64,000 nt of DNA from Anthoceros angustus (taxonomy: Eukaryota; Streptophyta; Anthocerotopsida; Anthocerotales; Anthocerotaceae). A program made the translations under genes and the position numbers. The stretch covers positions 744,001 through 808,000 of the forward strand of contig MU008155.1 of NCBI GenBank assembly GCA_010909165.1. Reading direction: 5' to 3'. Shown here in pieces: positions 43,759-55,222 of this stretch (within the stretch, counting starts at the first letter, position 1; each line of letters starts with the position of its first letter). The notes beneath the pieces were generated by a model that was given only the letters and a program-made list of their open reading frames with translations, did no database searches and had not been told where the DNA came from.

Positions 43759-45826
43759 ATGGCGCCTAAGAAGAATACTCCACGCCATTGAGGCCATTAC
43801 GACGCCCAATGGCCCAATATGGGGCACCGGAGAGTGAAGGCGGGTCTTTGGTGGCTAAGCATCACCGTCCTTCATGGACAAAAGTGGTGCTACAATAGCT
43901 ACGTTGGTTTTGGAGTGTGCAGAGCGCATGAGGAGAAGGCCATAGGGAAGGCAACGTGAGGACCAACCCCGTGGAATATTCAATTGTTCGGCTGTTTATG
44001 AGAGACCAAGAGGAATGTGGCGGGATAATCATTGACCCTTTCAGAAACCATCTCCTCAAAAGCGCAGGAGGCACAAGCGTCATTGCTCCCACATTGTCTA
44101 GGGTGGAGAATGGTGGGTCACCAACAAGCTAGACCACAGTGGCGGATTAGCCAAGTGGATCCTGCTCTCACTCACTAAGAAGCTAGAGCACATTCGACCA
44201 TTTCCTTGTCTTTCTCTATGAGGTGGTGAGAGGGTCCAAGATAGATTGGGCCAGGATGTTCTATGACACAATGCGAGGAGAGGGACCACTTGACCCTACC
44301 ATCACCTAGCCCCTCAGCTCTATCTCCTTCTTAATCCACGTTTTGACCATGCCAAGTTCTTTGGAGGGAATGGAGATGGTCTCACCTTTCATGGAGGCCG
44401 GTGTTTGAAAGAAGGAAGCCCAAAGAGGAGTCGGAGGAAGAGGCCATCTCCGTGGCACCGGGAGTGAAGATGAGAAGTCCAAGTGTCCATGAAAAGGAAT
44501 GTGACTGCTAAGGTGGCGGCCATGTTGCTAACAAAGCAACTGGGTTGCTAAGGACAGTACCAAGAGGAGCCGGGGAGCAACGGGACTCCAACCACCTAGA
44601 GCCACAAGAGCACGGGAGCTCACACCGAGAGCAAGGCAAGGCCAGGCAGCACCAATATCCCGGGGAGCCGTGGGAAACCACAGTCAGGAGGAATCAGCCC
44701 AACCTTGGGCACACTGATCCGAAAGTCACTACTGCTCAAGGGTGACCCTCAAGTATACCCGGAAGTGTGGGGAGGTCGACAGATAGGAAGGAGGGAGCCC
44801 ATTCCCAGAAGGTTTGGGACCTAACATCACCCTCAGAGTTGGTTTCAGCTATGGCACGCACTAGGGCGAGATGGAAGATCGATAGCTCGTCCTCTCCTTG
44901 TTAGGTTTACAGCGCAAGGGAAGCAACAGGAGCTGAGGAGCTCCGGAGATGAAGAAGGAGAAGGAGGTTTTGGAGGGACGCCTTAGCATGGAAGTGGAAA
45001 TAGGAAGGTCCGAGAGAGTTGCGTGGAAGTCAAGGATCGAAACCCTCATGGCTCTCTCCGACACAGCACCATAGGAGGCTGCAGAATGTTATTTCGGATG
45101 CACAAGTGCGGTGAAACCTCGGATGCCTCGGCGCTACAAGAAGGAGAGGGACGAGGCTAGGAAAGGTGGAAGGAGGCCAAGAGGGCCGGGATTGCAAGGA
45201 GGGCCACCGTGGAAGAGGCGAGCTCCATGGAAGAATCACGTCAGTTAGCAAGGGGTTGCTAAGCAAGCAACCGCTAAAACAACGCACTGCTAGGAAGCAA
45301 ACCCCCGGCTCGGGAAGCAACAACAGCTCTCAAGACCAAAGCCACAACAAGGAAGAAGGAACAAGACCGGGAGGAGGACAACAGCTGGGGAGCGGGTAAG
45401 CACCGCCTAAGAAGTCTAACTTCCCAATGGTGCATTAGATTGAGGATGCTTATCAAGATAATCATGTGCCCGGATTCTCCTTGGCTGGAGAGAAGATTGT
45501 CTCCGAAAGTTTATGTTGTTGTGGGCACAGGGGGACATGGAGGTACTTGATCCATGCCTTGGCGGCACCGGATCCTACCTATGGGTTGGATTCTTGGAGG
45601 AGACTTTCACCGACCCATCCGATTCAAGAGCTCACCGAGGAGGAGTACTGGCTATGCGGCGAGCACAAGAGAGGGAGGAGTCCAGTCCGAGGAGGTGGAG
45701 ATTTGTGGAGAGATTGCCCAACCAGCCAAGAGGAGAAGAGCAAGAGGAGAACATGGGGCTAGGCCTAGGAGGCCCAGAGGTAATAGGGGTAAGTGGCCCG
45801 AAATAGCTAAGGCCCATGTGTTATAG
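43759..45826 (+). pseudogene. LTR-encoded reading frame of element B, 5' LTR copy (~690 codons)
   Basis: ATG at 43,759 gives MAPKKNTP; then, with frame changes, AQWPNMGHRRVKAG. A middle part reads PFRNHLLKSAGGTSVIAP near 44,040, KLDHSGGLAKWILLSLTKKL near 44,130-44,190 and a LVFLYEVVRGSKIDWARMFY-like stretch after that. Near 44,940-45,180 is a Glu/Arg/Lys helical section (EEGEGGFGG, ERDEARKGGRRPR). The end has KVYVVVGTGG in one frame, LTEEEY near 45,640 and a basic tail (KRRRARGEHGARPRRPRG) stopping at 45,826. The order mirrors the A and D LTR frames. Not recognised as any family; possibly a nucleic-acid-binding accessory protein (inference). Confidence 0.5.
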
Positions 45827-46471
45827 ACTAATCTTCCCTCATAGTGGATAGAATTAAGAGATAGGCCTCTAGGATTGGTAGGCTAAGGGATTGGTATTTT
45901 GGCAGCCAAGCTGCTTTTTGGGGTGATCTTGGGTATAAGAGGCACCCTCTTGATGAAATGTAAGCAATGTTGGCCTAAAGTCTCGGTGTTTGGGTGAGCA
46001 CGGGGTTTGGGGGTACCGATCCAAAGGTCGTGAGTCTAGACACCGCTCTGAGGAGAGAAGACTACCAAGTTGCCCGGATCGTGGCCGGATCCGCAAGAGT
46101 GGTGGAAAGCAAGGGAGGAGCCTGTGGTCTCCTTGGAGGAGTTCCCAAGGTCAAGAGGAAGGGGTTGTGAAGCCGGGAGGCTGTCCATTCTCTTACTCAT
46201 TCTCTTGACTTGTCTAGTACTCACCTTGTGTTTGAGTTTTTCAGTGTCGAGGTCATGTGGGAAAAGGAGACAAGGCGGGAGCCTGTGGGTGGAAGAAGGA
46301 GAAGGAGGAGCCTGTGGGTTTGTATGTTTTGGAAAATGTGAGCGAAAAGTGAACGTGAGAGGAGTGGAGAATCTGACATGGAGAGTTCTTGATTGGCTGT
46401 GAGAGAAGTAAGAGGGATTGGGAGAGTCATGAGTGATGTTTGCCGAGAAAGTGGAGATTGAATGAGGCCGT

Positions 46472-46645
46472 GAGGTGTGAGAACAAGGAGGCGGAAGGGA
46501 GTTGCAGGAGAACTTGGGGAGTATGGAGAGAGAGAGAGAGGTACCTGGGGAGAGCACAGGAGGTGTGAGAACAAGGAGGCGGAAGGGGTTGCGAGGAAAC
46601 TTGGGGAGTATGGAGAGAGAGAGGTACCTCGGGAGGTGAGAGCCG
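46472..46645 (+). repeat. Tandem duplication of ~88 bp in the B 5' LTR
   Basis: Two copies starting GAGGTGTGAGAACAAGGAGG at 46,472 and 46,560. The 3' LTR has one copy (about 60,380-60,470). Confidence 0.85.
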
Positions 46646-46710
46646 GAGAGGACTGTATGAAGCTTGGGAGGAAAGCTGAAAGGTTGGAGGGAAGAAAGAG
46701 AGATCGGGAA

Positions 46711-47165
46711 GTGAGAGGAGGTGGGTTGTGTGATCGGCAACCACGATTGGTGGATCTAACTTTGTGGAAGGAGAGAGAGAGGTGTCAACCTTATCCACTT
46801 GGACCCCAAGTGGCCCCACCTTCTATTAATAGCGACTGATCCCAGATGGACCCACTGCTAAAATAGAGGGTGGTTGCTAAGATAGCGCCGGGTTGCTAAG
46901 GTAGCAGGTCGCGGCTAAGATAGCCACGAAGTGTTACCAGTAAGGAGGTGGGTTGTGTGATCGGCAACCACGATTGGTGGATCTAACTTTGTGGAAGGAT
47001 AAGAGAGGGTGTCAATCTTATCCACTTGGACCCCAAGTGGGCCCCACCTTCTATTAATAGCCCAACCCAGATGGACCCCACTAAAATAGAGGGTGGTTGC
47101 TAAGATAGCAACCGGTCGTCCGTGCTAAGGTAGCAAGTGGTGGCTAAGATAGCCATGTGTCCGAG
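46711..47165 (+). repeat. Tandem duplication of ~227 bp in the B 5' LTR, with GTTGCT palindromes
   Basis: Copies begin near 46,711 and 46,938 with AGGAGGTGGGTTGTGTGATC and include CCACTTGGACCCCAAGTGG (an inverted repeat), CTATTAATAG and GTTGCTAAGATAGC. The 3' LTR has one copy (60,535-60,770). Confidence 0.85.
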
Positions 47166-47344
47166 TGTTAGGATAGTAGCACAGTCATCGCTAGATGTTT
47201 TGTATGTTGTTTGGTTGGATTGGCTATGTTTTGGTTGTCTTGACACGAAATCACTCCTTGGGTACGAATCTCAAGTCTACAACGATAAAGAGGGTAAATG
47301 TGGCCTCTTTGTGACCACTTGGTTTAGAAAATCACTCCACATTT

Positions 47345-47361
47345 TGGCGCCGTTGCGGGAG
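47345..47361 (+). promoter_or_regulatory. Element B primer-binding site (tRNA-Asp type)
   Basis: TGGCGCCGTTGCGGGAG follows the LTR end by 3 nt. It is identical to the tRNA-Asp complement over the first 12 bases, and the rest carries an apparent one- or two-base loss. Confidence 0.85.
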
Positions 47362-47433
47362 TGTCATTGTTGTCAAGACCTTAGAGTAGACTAACCTTGT
47401 CTAGTAGTGTATTGGGAGTCTTGAGTGTGATAC

Positions 47434-49500
47434 ATGGATGCTACCCATTGAGTCTCGAAAGTTCCGACTCCGTGAAGAGAAGACTCAAAGAAGACAACGC
47501 TGCCGTGGAGCGAGGGCGAAGGGCAGCAGAGCCGAGGAGAGCACAGAAACGCACTGCGGAGGAGCCAAGAAGCAAGCAACAGTGCCTAGGGTGACAGCCA
47601 TCCTTGTCTTCGACCTCCGTCGAACTTGTGCACTGTGAACTCAAGAACTTTTGACAGCTAATGAGATCCTGCTAGACCAACAATCGCGGTTCGGATAGTG
47701 ACGACCGTCATGGCGACTTGGCCTTTTGCAATAACTACTAGCGCCATACCCATGGAGAGAAGAAGGGTATGAAGATCCGACGAGTTTGTTGAACGCTTGA
47801 GCAACTAACCATTGCAAATCGTGAACTGGGATCGCGCATTCACTCTTCTACGGAGTTCTTCGCGGAGGGCCAGCCAAGTGGTACAAGAGGGAGTACCTCA
47901 AGGCATCGGCACCCCCAGCAACCTTCAACGAACTGAAGAAAGCCTTTTGTGAGAGGTTCAGGGGAATAGATGTAGAAGGCTACGTGTTGTCAAAGTTGGA
48001 GTTTTTGAGGAGAAGAAGGAAGGAGACCTTGCAAGCTTATGTTGAGAGGTTTCTTAACTTGCGTGATCGTAGTGGTCCTCACTCGATTCTGTGCCATTCG
48101 GTGGTTTGCTAAGGTTAGGTTAGATGGGCCGACATGTGAGGCTGCAAGCGGAGAAGGACGTAGACAAGGCCATCAAGGCGGCACTCAACTACGAAGAATC
48201 CAACTCCTTGGACAAGAAGAAGCACAAGAAGGAAAAGAGCAAGAAGAAGAAGTCCAAGCGAGGGAAGAAGGACAAGGGATCTTCGTCGTCGGAGGAAGAA
48301 TCTTCAGAGGAGAGTGACTCCTCTCAAGACTCAGACTCGGAGGACTCTTCCTCGGAGGATGGCAGCACGGAGGAAGAATCCTCGGAGACGAGAGACGCAG
48401 AAGAAGAAGAAGGTTGACATCGCTAAGAAGAAACCAGGCTCGAGGATCAAGGGAGCTGGCCAGCTAAACAAGAGGTCGCTAGTGCTAAGAAGGAAGTGGA
48501 ACAAGTCAAGAGGGAGGCTGAAGTCAAGAAGGTGCAACAAAGAAATGAAGATGGAGGAAATGATGAGCAAATTCGAGAAGTTTCACCTCAACGTGAAGGA
48601 GCATGAGAAGAGGAGAGCGCATCCACGTTCTCGGGCTAACTGCTTTGTTCCACTTGTGGCCAGCCAGCCACACCAAGTCCAACTCATGTGGCCAAGGTGC
48701 ACATGCTCGCCACGAGGAGGAGGAAGAGGATCGCCGGAGGATACCTACCGATCCGTGGAGGTTTCCTGGACAAGACAAGACTGCCCATCCATCGATGCTG
48801 CGAAATTCCATGGGGCATTCGTAACAACCAAGTGCCTGTGGTTGCTAACCAAGCAACGGTGTGGTTCGGTCTACTAGAGGCTTTGGTCATTATGCAAATA
48901 GCTCATCGCCAACAAGAAGCCAATGGTGACTACGAACGGCGTGCCAAGACCGCAAACAATGTGGTCATGTAGCGGAGTGTCACTTGCCCAAACCGAGGAA
49001 GACTGCTCAATTGCTCAACCACACCGAGTTCAACAAGCATCCCAAGGAGCCGCCATGCACGTGGAGGATGCCCTTATGGTCGCTTTGGGAGGATGCGAAG
49101 CCATGGTGTTGCGGGAGCTAGATGGACTGGGGGTGTGGAGAGACTACTACGGAGGCTGCAGCCATGGTCAGGCGCACTAGGAGTGAAAAGCTAGGAGGAA
49201 GTCATGAAGAAGAAAGAGACGGAGGTGGAATCACCACAAAGTCCAAGAGAGCACTCCAAGCCCGGAGGGAACGGATCTAGAGGAGACACTTGAGAAGGAG
49301 AACCCGAGAAGGAAGAATCAAGGAGTGAATCGCCTGGGGCCATGCTGGAAGAAGTTCCAAAGAAAAGGGAGAGGAAACCCGAGTTTCCACCGGACGTCGG
49401 GGAAGTCATGGAGATGATAGAGGAGGAATTGACCAAGACAAACCGCCGAGCTCGTGATCCCGAGACCGCAGAAGTCCTCCGAGTTAGCAACCGTTGCTAA
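47434..49500 (+). pseudogene. Element B gag (frameshifted)
   Basis: ATG at 47,434 begins MDATPIESRKFRLREEKTQR. The core near 47,850-48,080 reads, over two frames, GGPAKWYKREYLKASAPPA, TFNELKKAFCERFRGIDVEG and YVLSKLEFLRR, then AYVERFLNLRDRSG: the retrotransposon gag domain. At 48,124-48,417 the open frame has AIKAALNYEES, a poly-Lys segment (KKKHKKEKSKKKKSKRGKK) and an acidic Ser run (SSSSEEESSEESDSSQDSDS). Near 48,545 are MEEMMSKFEKFHLNVKEHEK and near 48,945-48,985 zinc-knuckle residues (CQDR...CGHVAEC). GTTGCTAA palindromes interrupt it near 48,838 and 49,484. Confidence 0.75.
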
Positions 49501-49619
49501 GGCGGCCGTTATAAGCAAACGCCAACGTTGTTGCTAAGGGAGCAACCGCGATCGCTGGGAAGAAGGAGGGACCGATCGAGGACCATTTAACCTTGCCGAA
49601 GCCATCATGGATCGCAATT

Positions 49620-50360
49620 TGCCATCACGTTTGGTCAACTATTGAAGGACAACCAAGTACAGCAACAAGTTCGAGGGCCTTGCAAGAAGCGCAACCCAAG
49701 AGGAAGAGGCGATTGCCCAAGCCAGACCAAGGGTGACTCTGATCAACCTAGTGTCCATGATAGACCAAGGGCCAGCGGAGCTGCAAGTGGAGATCGCTGG
49801 CTGTGTCATCAAGCGGGTTCCCTTGGATACCGGATCCGGTGAACATCATGACGGAAGGGATAGCAAGGAAGCTTGGGTTGGACATTGAGCATACCACCAA
49901 GGTCGAGATTGGTGACATGTCAAAAATGCACTGGGAGAATCAAGGAGTAACCACCATCATAGGGACCATTCCCTATCTCATGGACTATGTGGTTATCCAA
50001 AGACAAGGCGCCAGTACGACATCCTATTGGGAAGGACCATGGCTCAAGATGCAAGATGACTTGGGGAGGAAGGAAGTGGCTTTTAAGCCAATGGATTGGG
50101 ACCCCAAGACAAGGAGGGCGAATTTGTTTGAGTTGGAGCAGGATACCCTCGTGGGGAGACTCCTACAAGAACGGAAGGATACACATCACCGGAGAAACAT
50201 CGACTGGAGGAAGAAGGAGGAAATTGGACAAATTTCCTTTTGCACATATCGCATGGTCGATGAGGAGGAAGAGTATAGGAGGGATATCCCTTACTCCCTC
50301 AATTTGGTGGACGCTTTGGTTCATGGAGGACGCACCAGGGAGGAGGCAGACAGCTGCTAA
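49620..50360 (+). pseudogene. Element B protease, copy 1
   Basis: Pre-protease block MIDQGPAELQVEIAGCVIKR-like (49,757-49,820), then VPLDTGS with the catalytic DTGS at 49,826-49,837. A +1 slip gives VNIMTEGIARKLGLDIEHTT. Then come VEIGDMSKM, NQGVTTIIGTIPYLMDYVVI, and a long acidic linker to 50,360 with AFKPMDWDPKTRRANLFELE and DEEEEYRRDIPYSLNLVDAL. A 185-residue open stretch covers most of this. It would cleave Gag-Pol. Confidence 0.75.
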
Positions 50361-50676
50361 CGAGGCGGTTGCTAAGGAAACCGATTTCGGCGGTTGCTAA
50401 GGAAGGACAACGAGAACAGGTGAAAGGGTGAGCCGAGATCATTCGATTCACCTCGAGGACCTATTTAGGAGTGGGGATGAGGGAAGAGGACCTCGTGAAC
50501 CGGAGGAAGGGTTTGGTGAGAGTTCAAGACCCGTGGAGCGAGAATGGGTACAAGCGGACGAGATTAAGGATGTGGAGGTATTGCCCGAAGGTGCTGAAGT
50601 TTGCACGAATGGAACCAGCGTTGGAAGAAGGAATGAAAAGCCGAGTTCATCGACGTGTTTGCCTTTGAGGTGAGAT

Positions 50677-51490
50677 ATGAAGGGATTCCCAAGAAGTGGG
50701 GAGCATAGGATCGATTTGGAGCCGTGGAGCGACTCCGTCAATTCCCAATACAAGCTGAACCCAAAGTACTCACTAAAGGTGAAGGAGCAGCTCGAATTGT
50801 ACTTGAAGGCAGACGTCATCTATCCAATTGTGAACACGGAGTGGGTGGCTCCAATTGTTGTGGTCCCTAAGAAGCAGCCTGGAAAGATTCGAGTATGTCA
50901 AGACTGGAGGAAGCTCAACAAAGCAACCAAGAAGGACCATTTCCCTCCGCCATTCATCGACAACATCCTCGGACTTGGTGGTGGAAGATGTGTGTACTGT
51001 TCTTGACGGGTACTGGGTACAATCACCGCACTTGAGGGAGAGTGACTGCCTCTAACAGCCTTCACGGATTGGGGACCTTGAGAGTGCGTTCGGATTGACG
51101 AGCGCCGTTCCTTCATGCGGAGCATGGTTGAGATCTTCAAGGAGTATCTCCACAAGTTCATGGAGGTATTCCTAGATGATTTTTGTGTGTTTGGGAGTGT
51201 GGAGGAGCACCGGATCACTTGCGGTGGCGAGGTGTCGTGAAACTCAACTTTGCCTACATCCCGAGAAATGCTACTTTGGCATGCGGAGGGATTTTGTTGC
51301 ACAATTTCAGACGAGGCATCAAGTTGATCCGATAAGGTGAAGATGATTGTTGCCCTGAAGCTCCAACAACTCTCAAGGAACTCCGGGGTTCCTTGGCATG
51401 GTGGGCTACTACCGCTTTGTGCCTAACTTTGCTAGGAGGGCTGCTCCTTTGACCAGCTTGTTGAGGAAGGACCAAGAGTGGGGACGGTGA
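50677..51490 (+). pseudogene. Element B reverse transcriptase, copy 1
   Basis: An open stretch of 109 residues includes YKLNPKYSLKVKEQLELYLK, DVIYPIVNTEWVAPIVVVPK and VCQDWRKLNKATKKDHFPPP with FIDNIL. After a broken FLDGYSGYNQI block come MRSMVEIFKEYLHKF and MEVFLDDFCVFGS, with the catalytic Asp pair at 51,175-51,180. CYFGMRRDFV and GYYR(F)VPNFARRAAPLTSLL follow in shifted frames. It synthesises element cDNA. Confidence 0.8.
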
Positions 51491-51622
51491 GAGGAGGCAT
51501 TTCAAGATTTGAGGACCACGTTGGTATCAACCCTCAAGGGACCGGGAAGAAGGAGGGACCGATCGAGGACCATTTAACCTTCGCCATCATGGATCAGCTT
51601 TGCTATCACGTTTGGTCAACTA

Positions 51623-52375
51623 TTGAAGGACAACCAATGCAACAAGTTCGGAGGGCCTTGCAAGAAGCGCAACCCAAGAGGAAGAGGCGATTGCCCAAGC
51701 CAGACCAAGGGTCGACCCCTACAACAACCTAGTGTCCATGATAGACCAAGGGCCGGAGTCGCAAGTGGAGATCGCGTGTCATCAAGCGGGTTCCCTTGGA
51801 TACCGGATCCGGTGAACATCATGACGGAAGGGATAGCAAGGAAGCTTGGGTTGGACATTGAGCATACCACCAGGTCGAGATTGGTGACATGTCAAAAATG
51901 CAGCACTGTGGGAGAATCAAGGAGTAACCACCATCATAGGGACCATTCCCTATCTCATGGACTATGTGGTTATCCGGCAAGGCGCCTGTGGTACGACATC
52001 CTATTGGGAGGACCCGTATGGCTCAAGATGCAAGATGACTTGGGGAGGAAGGAAGTGGCTTTTAAGCCAATGGATTGGGACCCCAAGACAAGGAGGGCGA
52101 ATTTGTTTGAGTTGGAGCAGGATACCTCGTGGGGAGACTCCTACACGAACGGAAGGATACACATCTGGAGAAACATCGACTGGAGGAAGAAGGAGAAATT
52201 GGACAAATTTCCTTTTGCACATATCGCATGGTCGGATGAGGAGGAAGAGTATAGGAGGGATATCCCTTACTCCCTCAATTTGGTGGACGCTTTGGTTTCA
52301 TGGAGGACCCCAGCGGAGGAGGTGGACCCGTTGCTAAGGTTGCTAAGGAAGCATCGATTCCGAGGCGGTTGCTAA
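51623..52375 (+). pseudogene. Element B protease, copy 2
   Basis: A 250-residue open stretch: PCKKRNPRGRGDCPSQTKG in one frame, then DPVNIMTEGIARKLGLDIEH, followed by the acidic linker with NLFELEQDTSWG and RDIPYSLNLVDAL. DTGS codons lie near 51,800-51,811, with the same one-base slip before VNIM as copy 1. The slip being identical in both copies means it pre-dates the duplication, or arises at the same difficult sequence (CGGATCCGG). Confidence 0.75.
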
Positions 52376-52649
52376 GGAAGCAAGGAGACGGTCGACAACG
52401 GTGAGGGTGAGCCGTGGATCATTCGATTCACCTCGAGGACCTATTTAGGAGTGGGGATGAGGGAAGAGGACCCTCGTGAACCGGAGGAAGGGTTTGGTGA
52501 GAGTTCAGCACCGTGGAGCGAGAATGGGTACAAGCGGACGAGATTAAGGATGTGGAGGTATTGCCCGAAGGTGCTGAAGTTTGCACAGCTGGAACCAGCG
52601 TTGGAAGAAGGAATGAAAACGCTCCTTGAGTTCATCGACGTGTTTGCCT

Positions 52650-53540
52650 CGAGGTGAGATATGAAGGGATTCCCAAGAAGTGGGGAGCATAGGATCGATT
52701 TGGAGCCGTGAGCGACTCCGTCAATTCCCAATACAAGCTGAACCCAAAGTACTCACAAGGTGAAGGAGCAGCTTGAATTGTACTTGAAGGGCGTCATCTA
52801 TCCAATCGTGAACACGGAGTGGGTGGCTCCAATTGTTGTGGTTCCTAAGAAGCACCGGAAAGATTCGAGTATGCCAAGACGGAGGAAGCTCAACAAAGCA
52901 ACCAAGAAGGACCATTCCCTCGCCATTCATCGACAACATCCTGGACTTGGTGGTCGGAAGATGTGTGTACTGTTCTTGTACTGGGTACAATCACCGCACT
53001 TGAGGGAGAGTGACTGCCTCTAACAGCCTTCACGGATTGGGGACCTTCGCACAAGAGGAGTGCGTTGATTGACGGGGGTTCCTTCATGCGGAGCATGGTT
53101 GAGATCTTCAAGGAGTATCTCCACAAGTTCATGGAGGTATTCCTAGATGATTTTTGTGTGTTTGGGAGTGTGGAGGAGCACCGGATCACTTGCGGTGGCG
53201 AGGTGTCGTGAAACTCAACTTTGCCTACATCCCGAAAAATGCTACTTTGGCATGCGGGAGGGGATTTTGTTGGGGCACAGAATTTCAGCACGAGGCATCG
53301 AAGTTGATCCAGACAAGGTGAAGATGATTGTTGCCCTGAAGCCTCCAACAACTCTCAAGGAACTCCGGGGGTTCCTTGGCATGGTGGGCTACTACCGACG
53401 TTTTGTGCCTAACTTTGCTAGGAGGGCTGCTCCTTTGACCAGCTTGTTGAGGAAGGACCAAGAGTGGGACTGGACAGCTGAGAGGGAGGCAGCATTTCAA
53501 GATTTGAGGACCACGTTGGTACAACCCTCAAGGGACCGGA
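52650..53540 (+). pseudogene. Element B reverse transcriptase, copy 2
   Basis: VIYPIVNTEWVAPIVVVPKK near 52,793, KLNKATKKDH near 52,885, then SMVEIFKEYLHKF with the catalytic Asp pair at 53,146-53,151 (FLDDFCVFG). From 53,147 a 149-residue open stretch includes CLHPEKCYFGMREGILLGHR, GIEVDPDKVKMIVALKPPTT, LKELRGFLGMVGYYRRFVPN and APLTSLLRKDQEWDWTAERE. It is the better preserved of the two copies in its C-terminal half. Confidence 0.8.
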
Positions 53541-53910
53541 TGGAGCAAGAAGTTCCATGTGTACGTGATGTTTCCGCCGCCATTGGTACGCCTTGAGCCG
53601 GTGGATGACAAGAAGAGGGACTACCCAATCTACTACGGGACGGCAACTCACCGATGCGGAGCGCAAGTACACAACAACGAAAGGGAAGCCCTTGGGATGG
53701 TGTATTCAAGAAGGAAGTTTCGCCATTATCTCCTCTCCTATGAGTTTGTGTTCCATGTTGACCATTTTGCTCTCAAGCATCTTGTCAACAAGGCGGATCT
53801 TCGTCGCATAGCTCGTTGGATCTTCTAAGAGTTCACATTCACGGTGGAGACACGTGAGGGAAGAAGCATGTGAATGCCGACTACTTGTCTCGCTTGAAGA
53901 CGGAGAAGGT
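53540..53910 (+). pseudogene. Element B RNase H
   Basis: KKFHVYV(D)VS-like start (53,550-53,575), DDKKRDYPIYYGTATH, NNEREALGMVYSRRKFRHYL, LSYEFVFHVDHFALKHLVNK and RRIARWIF, ending with NADYLSRLK near 53,873-53,900. The first catalytic Asp is inferred: the codons read YVMFPPP because of a frame slip (GTACGTGATGTTTCC is one base off YVDVS). Confidence 0.75.
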
Positions 53911-54029
53911 GGAGCGTGATCAAGAAGATCATTTTCCGGATGAAGCTTTCTTCGGAGGAGGATGAGAGTGCTAGGCCCAATGCCAAGTTGATCGAAACGG
54001 AGGTACAGACCAAATGAGAAGGGAGGAGA

Positions 54030-55188
54030 GAAGTTTTGCAGCCACCTATGAGGAGGTCTTTCGCTTTTAGCAAGATACCGGGACTGTCTACACAACAGAG
54101 GTTGTTCTATACTTCTCGCACTGTTAAGCGAGACAAGCCGCATGGTAGGGCCGATGGAGTTGAGAGGTTGTGGGTCAAGGATGGTCAAAAGGACCGGGTT
54201 CTCGCCTTGCATGAGGAGGAGGCCGGAGGTCACTACGCCAACGTGACTGTAAGAAGATCTTGGAGGCGGGGTATTGGTGGCCAACCTTGCACATAGATGC
54301 TAGGGAGTTCATCAAGCGTTGTGATGCATGTCAAAGGGTTGAAAGCCAACCAGACCACAAGGCCATTGGTCCCTATCCTAGCCTTGGCGCCTTTGAGAAG
54401 TGGGGATTGACTTCGTTGGGCGATTCAACCCCAAGACCAAGGGAGCCAATCAATATATTCGGTAGCAACGGACTCATGCCGCATGGTGGAAGCTCAAGCC
54501 TTGCCGTGGACACAAATGTGGTGGCAGTTCTTGTTTGAGTACATCATTACAAGGTACGGTGCCCGTTGGAAGTTAGCTGGGTACCCATTTCATCAACGAG
54601 GTGATCTCACACATGGTGAAGTACTTCAACATCAGCCACAGGAAGACCACCCCTACAACCCCAAGGCGAATGGACTCACGGAGAAAGCTAATGGATTGCT
54701 TTGCAGATCCTCAACAAGTTGACCATCACCTACACCTACGATTGGGACCGGAAGCTTCACTGCGTTGTGCGCTAGGACAATGGAGAAGGTGACCACACAC
54801 AGACTCCCTACTACCTCACCTATGGGCACTCACCACCATGCCCATTGAGTTTGAAGTGCCAACGTTGAGAGTCCAAGAGCATAAGAGGATGACGGTGGAG
54901 GAGAGCCGCTTGGAGAGGCTCATAGGCTTTGTTCAAAGACATGGAGAATAGGAACAAGCCTTGGCGCCTGAACGTCCAAGAGAAGAGGAAGGAATGGCAT
55001 GACCGGGCGCAAAAACAAGAGTACGTTGTTCGGGACTTGGCGTTTGTGTATGCGTACATGCACTTCCACGAAGCGCATCTTAGATGGATGGGTCCCTGGG
55101 TCAAGTCGACAATGGATCCATACAAGCGGCAACTTGATGGATTCGCCAACCGGGGTCAATGGTTGGCGTGAAGAAGTATTACCAATAA
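54030..55188 (+). pseudogene. Element B integrase
   Basis: HHCC domain: HEEEAGGHYANVTV (54,207-54,250), then EAGYWWPTLHIDAREFIKRC and DACQR (54,262-54,340). Core: FEKWG followed by I/LDFVG near 54,390-54,420, a VEAQALPW block, FEYIITRYGA near 54,535, and PYNPKANGLTEKANGLL near 54,650-54,700 carrying the catalytic Glu. The second Asp (SDRG) block is missing or scrambled near 54,570. C-terminal part: PIEFEVPTLRVQEHKRMTVE near 54,840, LAFVYAYMHFHEAHLRWMGP near 55,040-55,100, and the final KKYYQ with stop TAA at 55,186-55,188. No chromodomain is seen. Confidence 0.8.
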
Positions 55189-55222
55189 GTTGGCGGGGGC
55201 GCCAACAAATGAGAAGGGGAGT
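55186..55222 (+). promoter_or_regulatory. Element B stem-loop and polypurine tract
   Basis: TAA stop, then GTTGGCGGGGGCGCCAAC (55,189-55,206), AAAT, and the purine run GAGAAGGGGAG (55,211-55,221). The 3' LTR starts at 55,224 with TGTGGTGACC. Confidence 0.8.

Larger units (their letters stand above)
42763..47341 (+). repeat. Element B 5' LTR (4.58 kb)
   Basis: Matches 55,224-60,957. It contains GTTGCT-palindrome clusters (42,953-43,045; 46,850-46,930), the LTR reading frame (43,759-45,826), two small tandem duplications, and the conserved LTR-end box at 47,241-47,316. It ends CACTCCACA directly before the PBS. Confidence 0.92.
49557..53538 (+). repeat. Tandem duplication of ~1.99 kb (protease + RT) in element B
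   Basis: 49,557-51,543 and 51,544-53,538 are near-copies starting GGGAAGAAGGAGGGACCGA. Each holds pre-protease, protease, RT and the RT-RNase H connection; RNase H and integrase follow only copy 2. Differences are mainly short indels at CAG/CTG/CG, for example ATCGCAATTTGCC against ATCAGCTTTGCTATC. Little homology is visible at the junction. Confidence 0.92.

Noticed and set aside
46036-46740. 234-residue antisense open frame near the B 5' LTR end
   Set aside because: It reads the complement of GA-rich repeats (Ser/Pro/Leu/His composition). The 3' LTR version is shorter and different; no domain seen.
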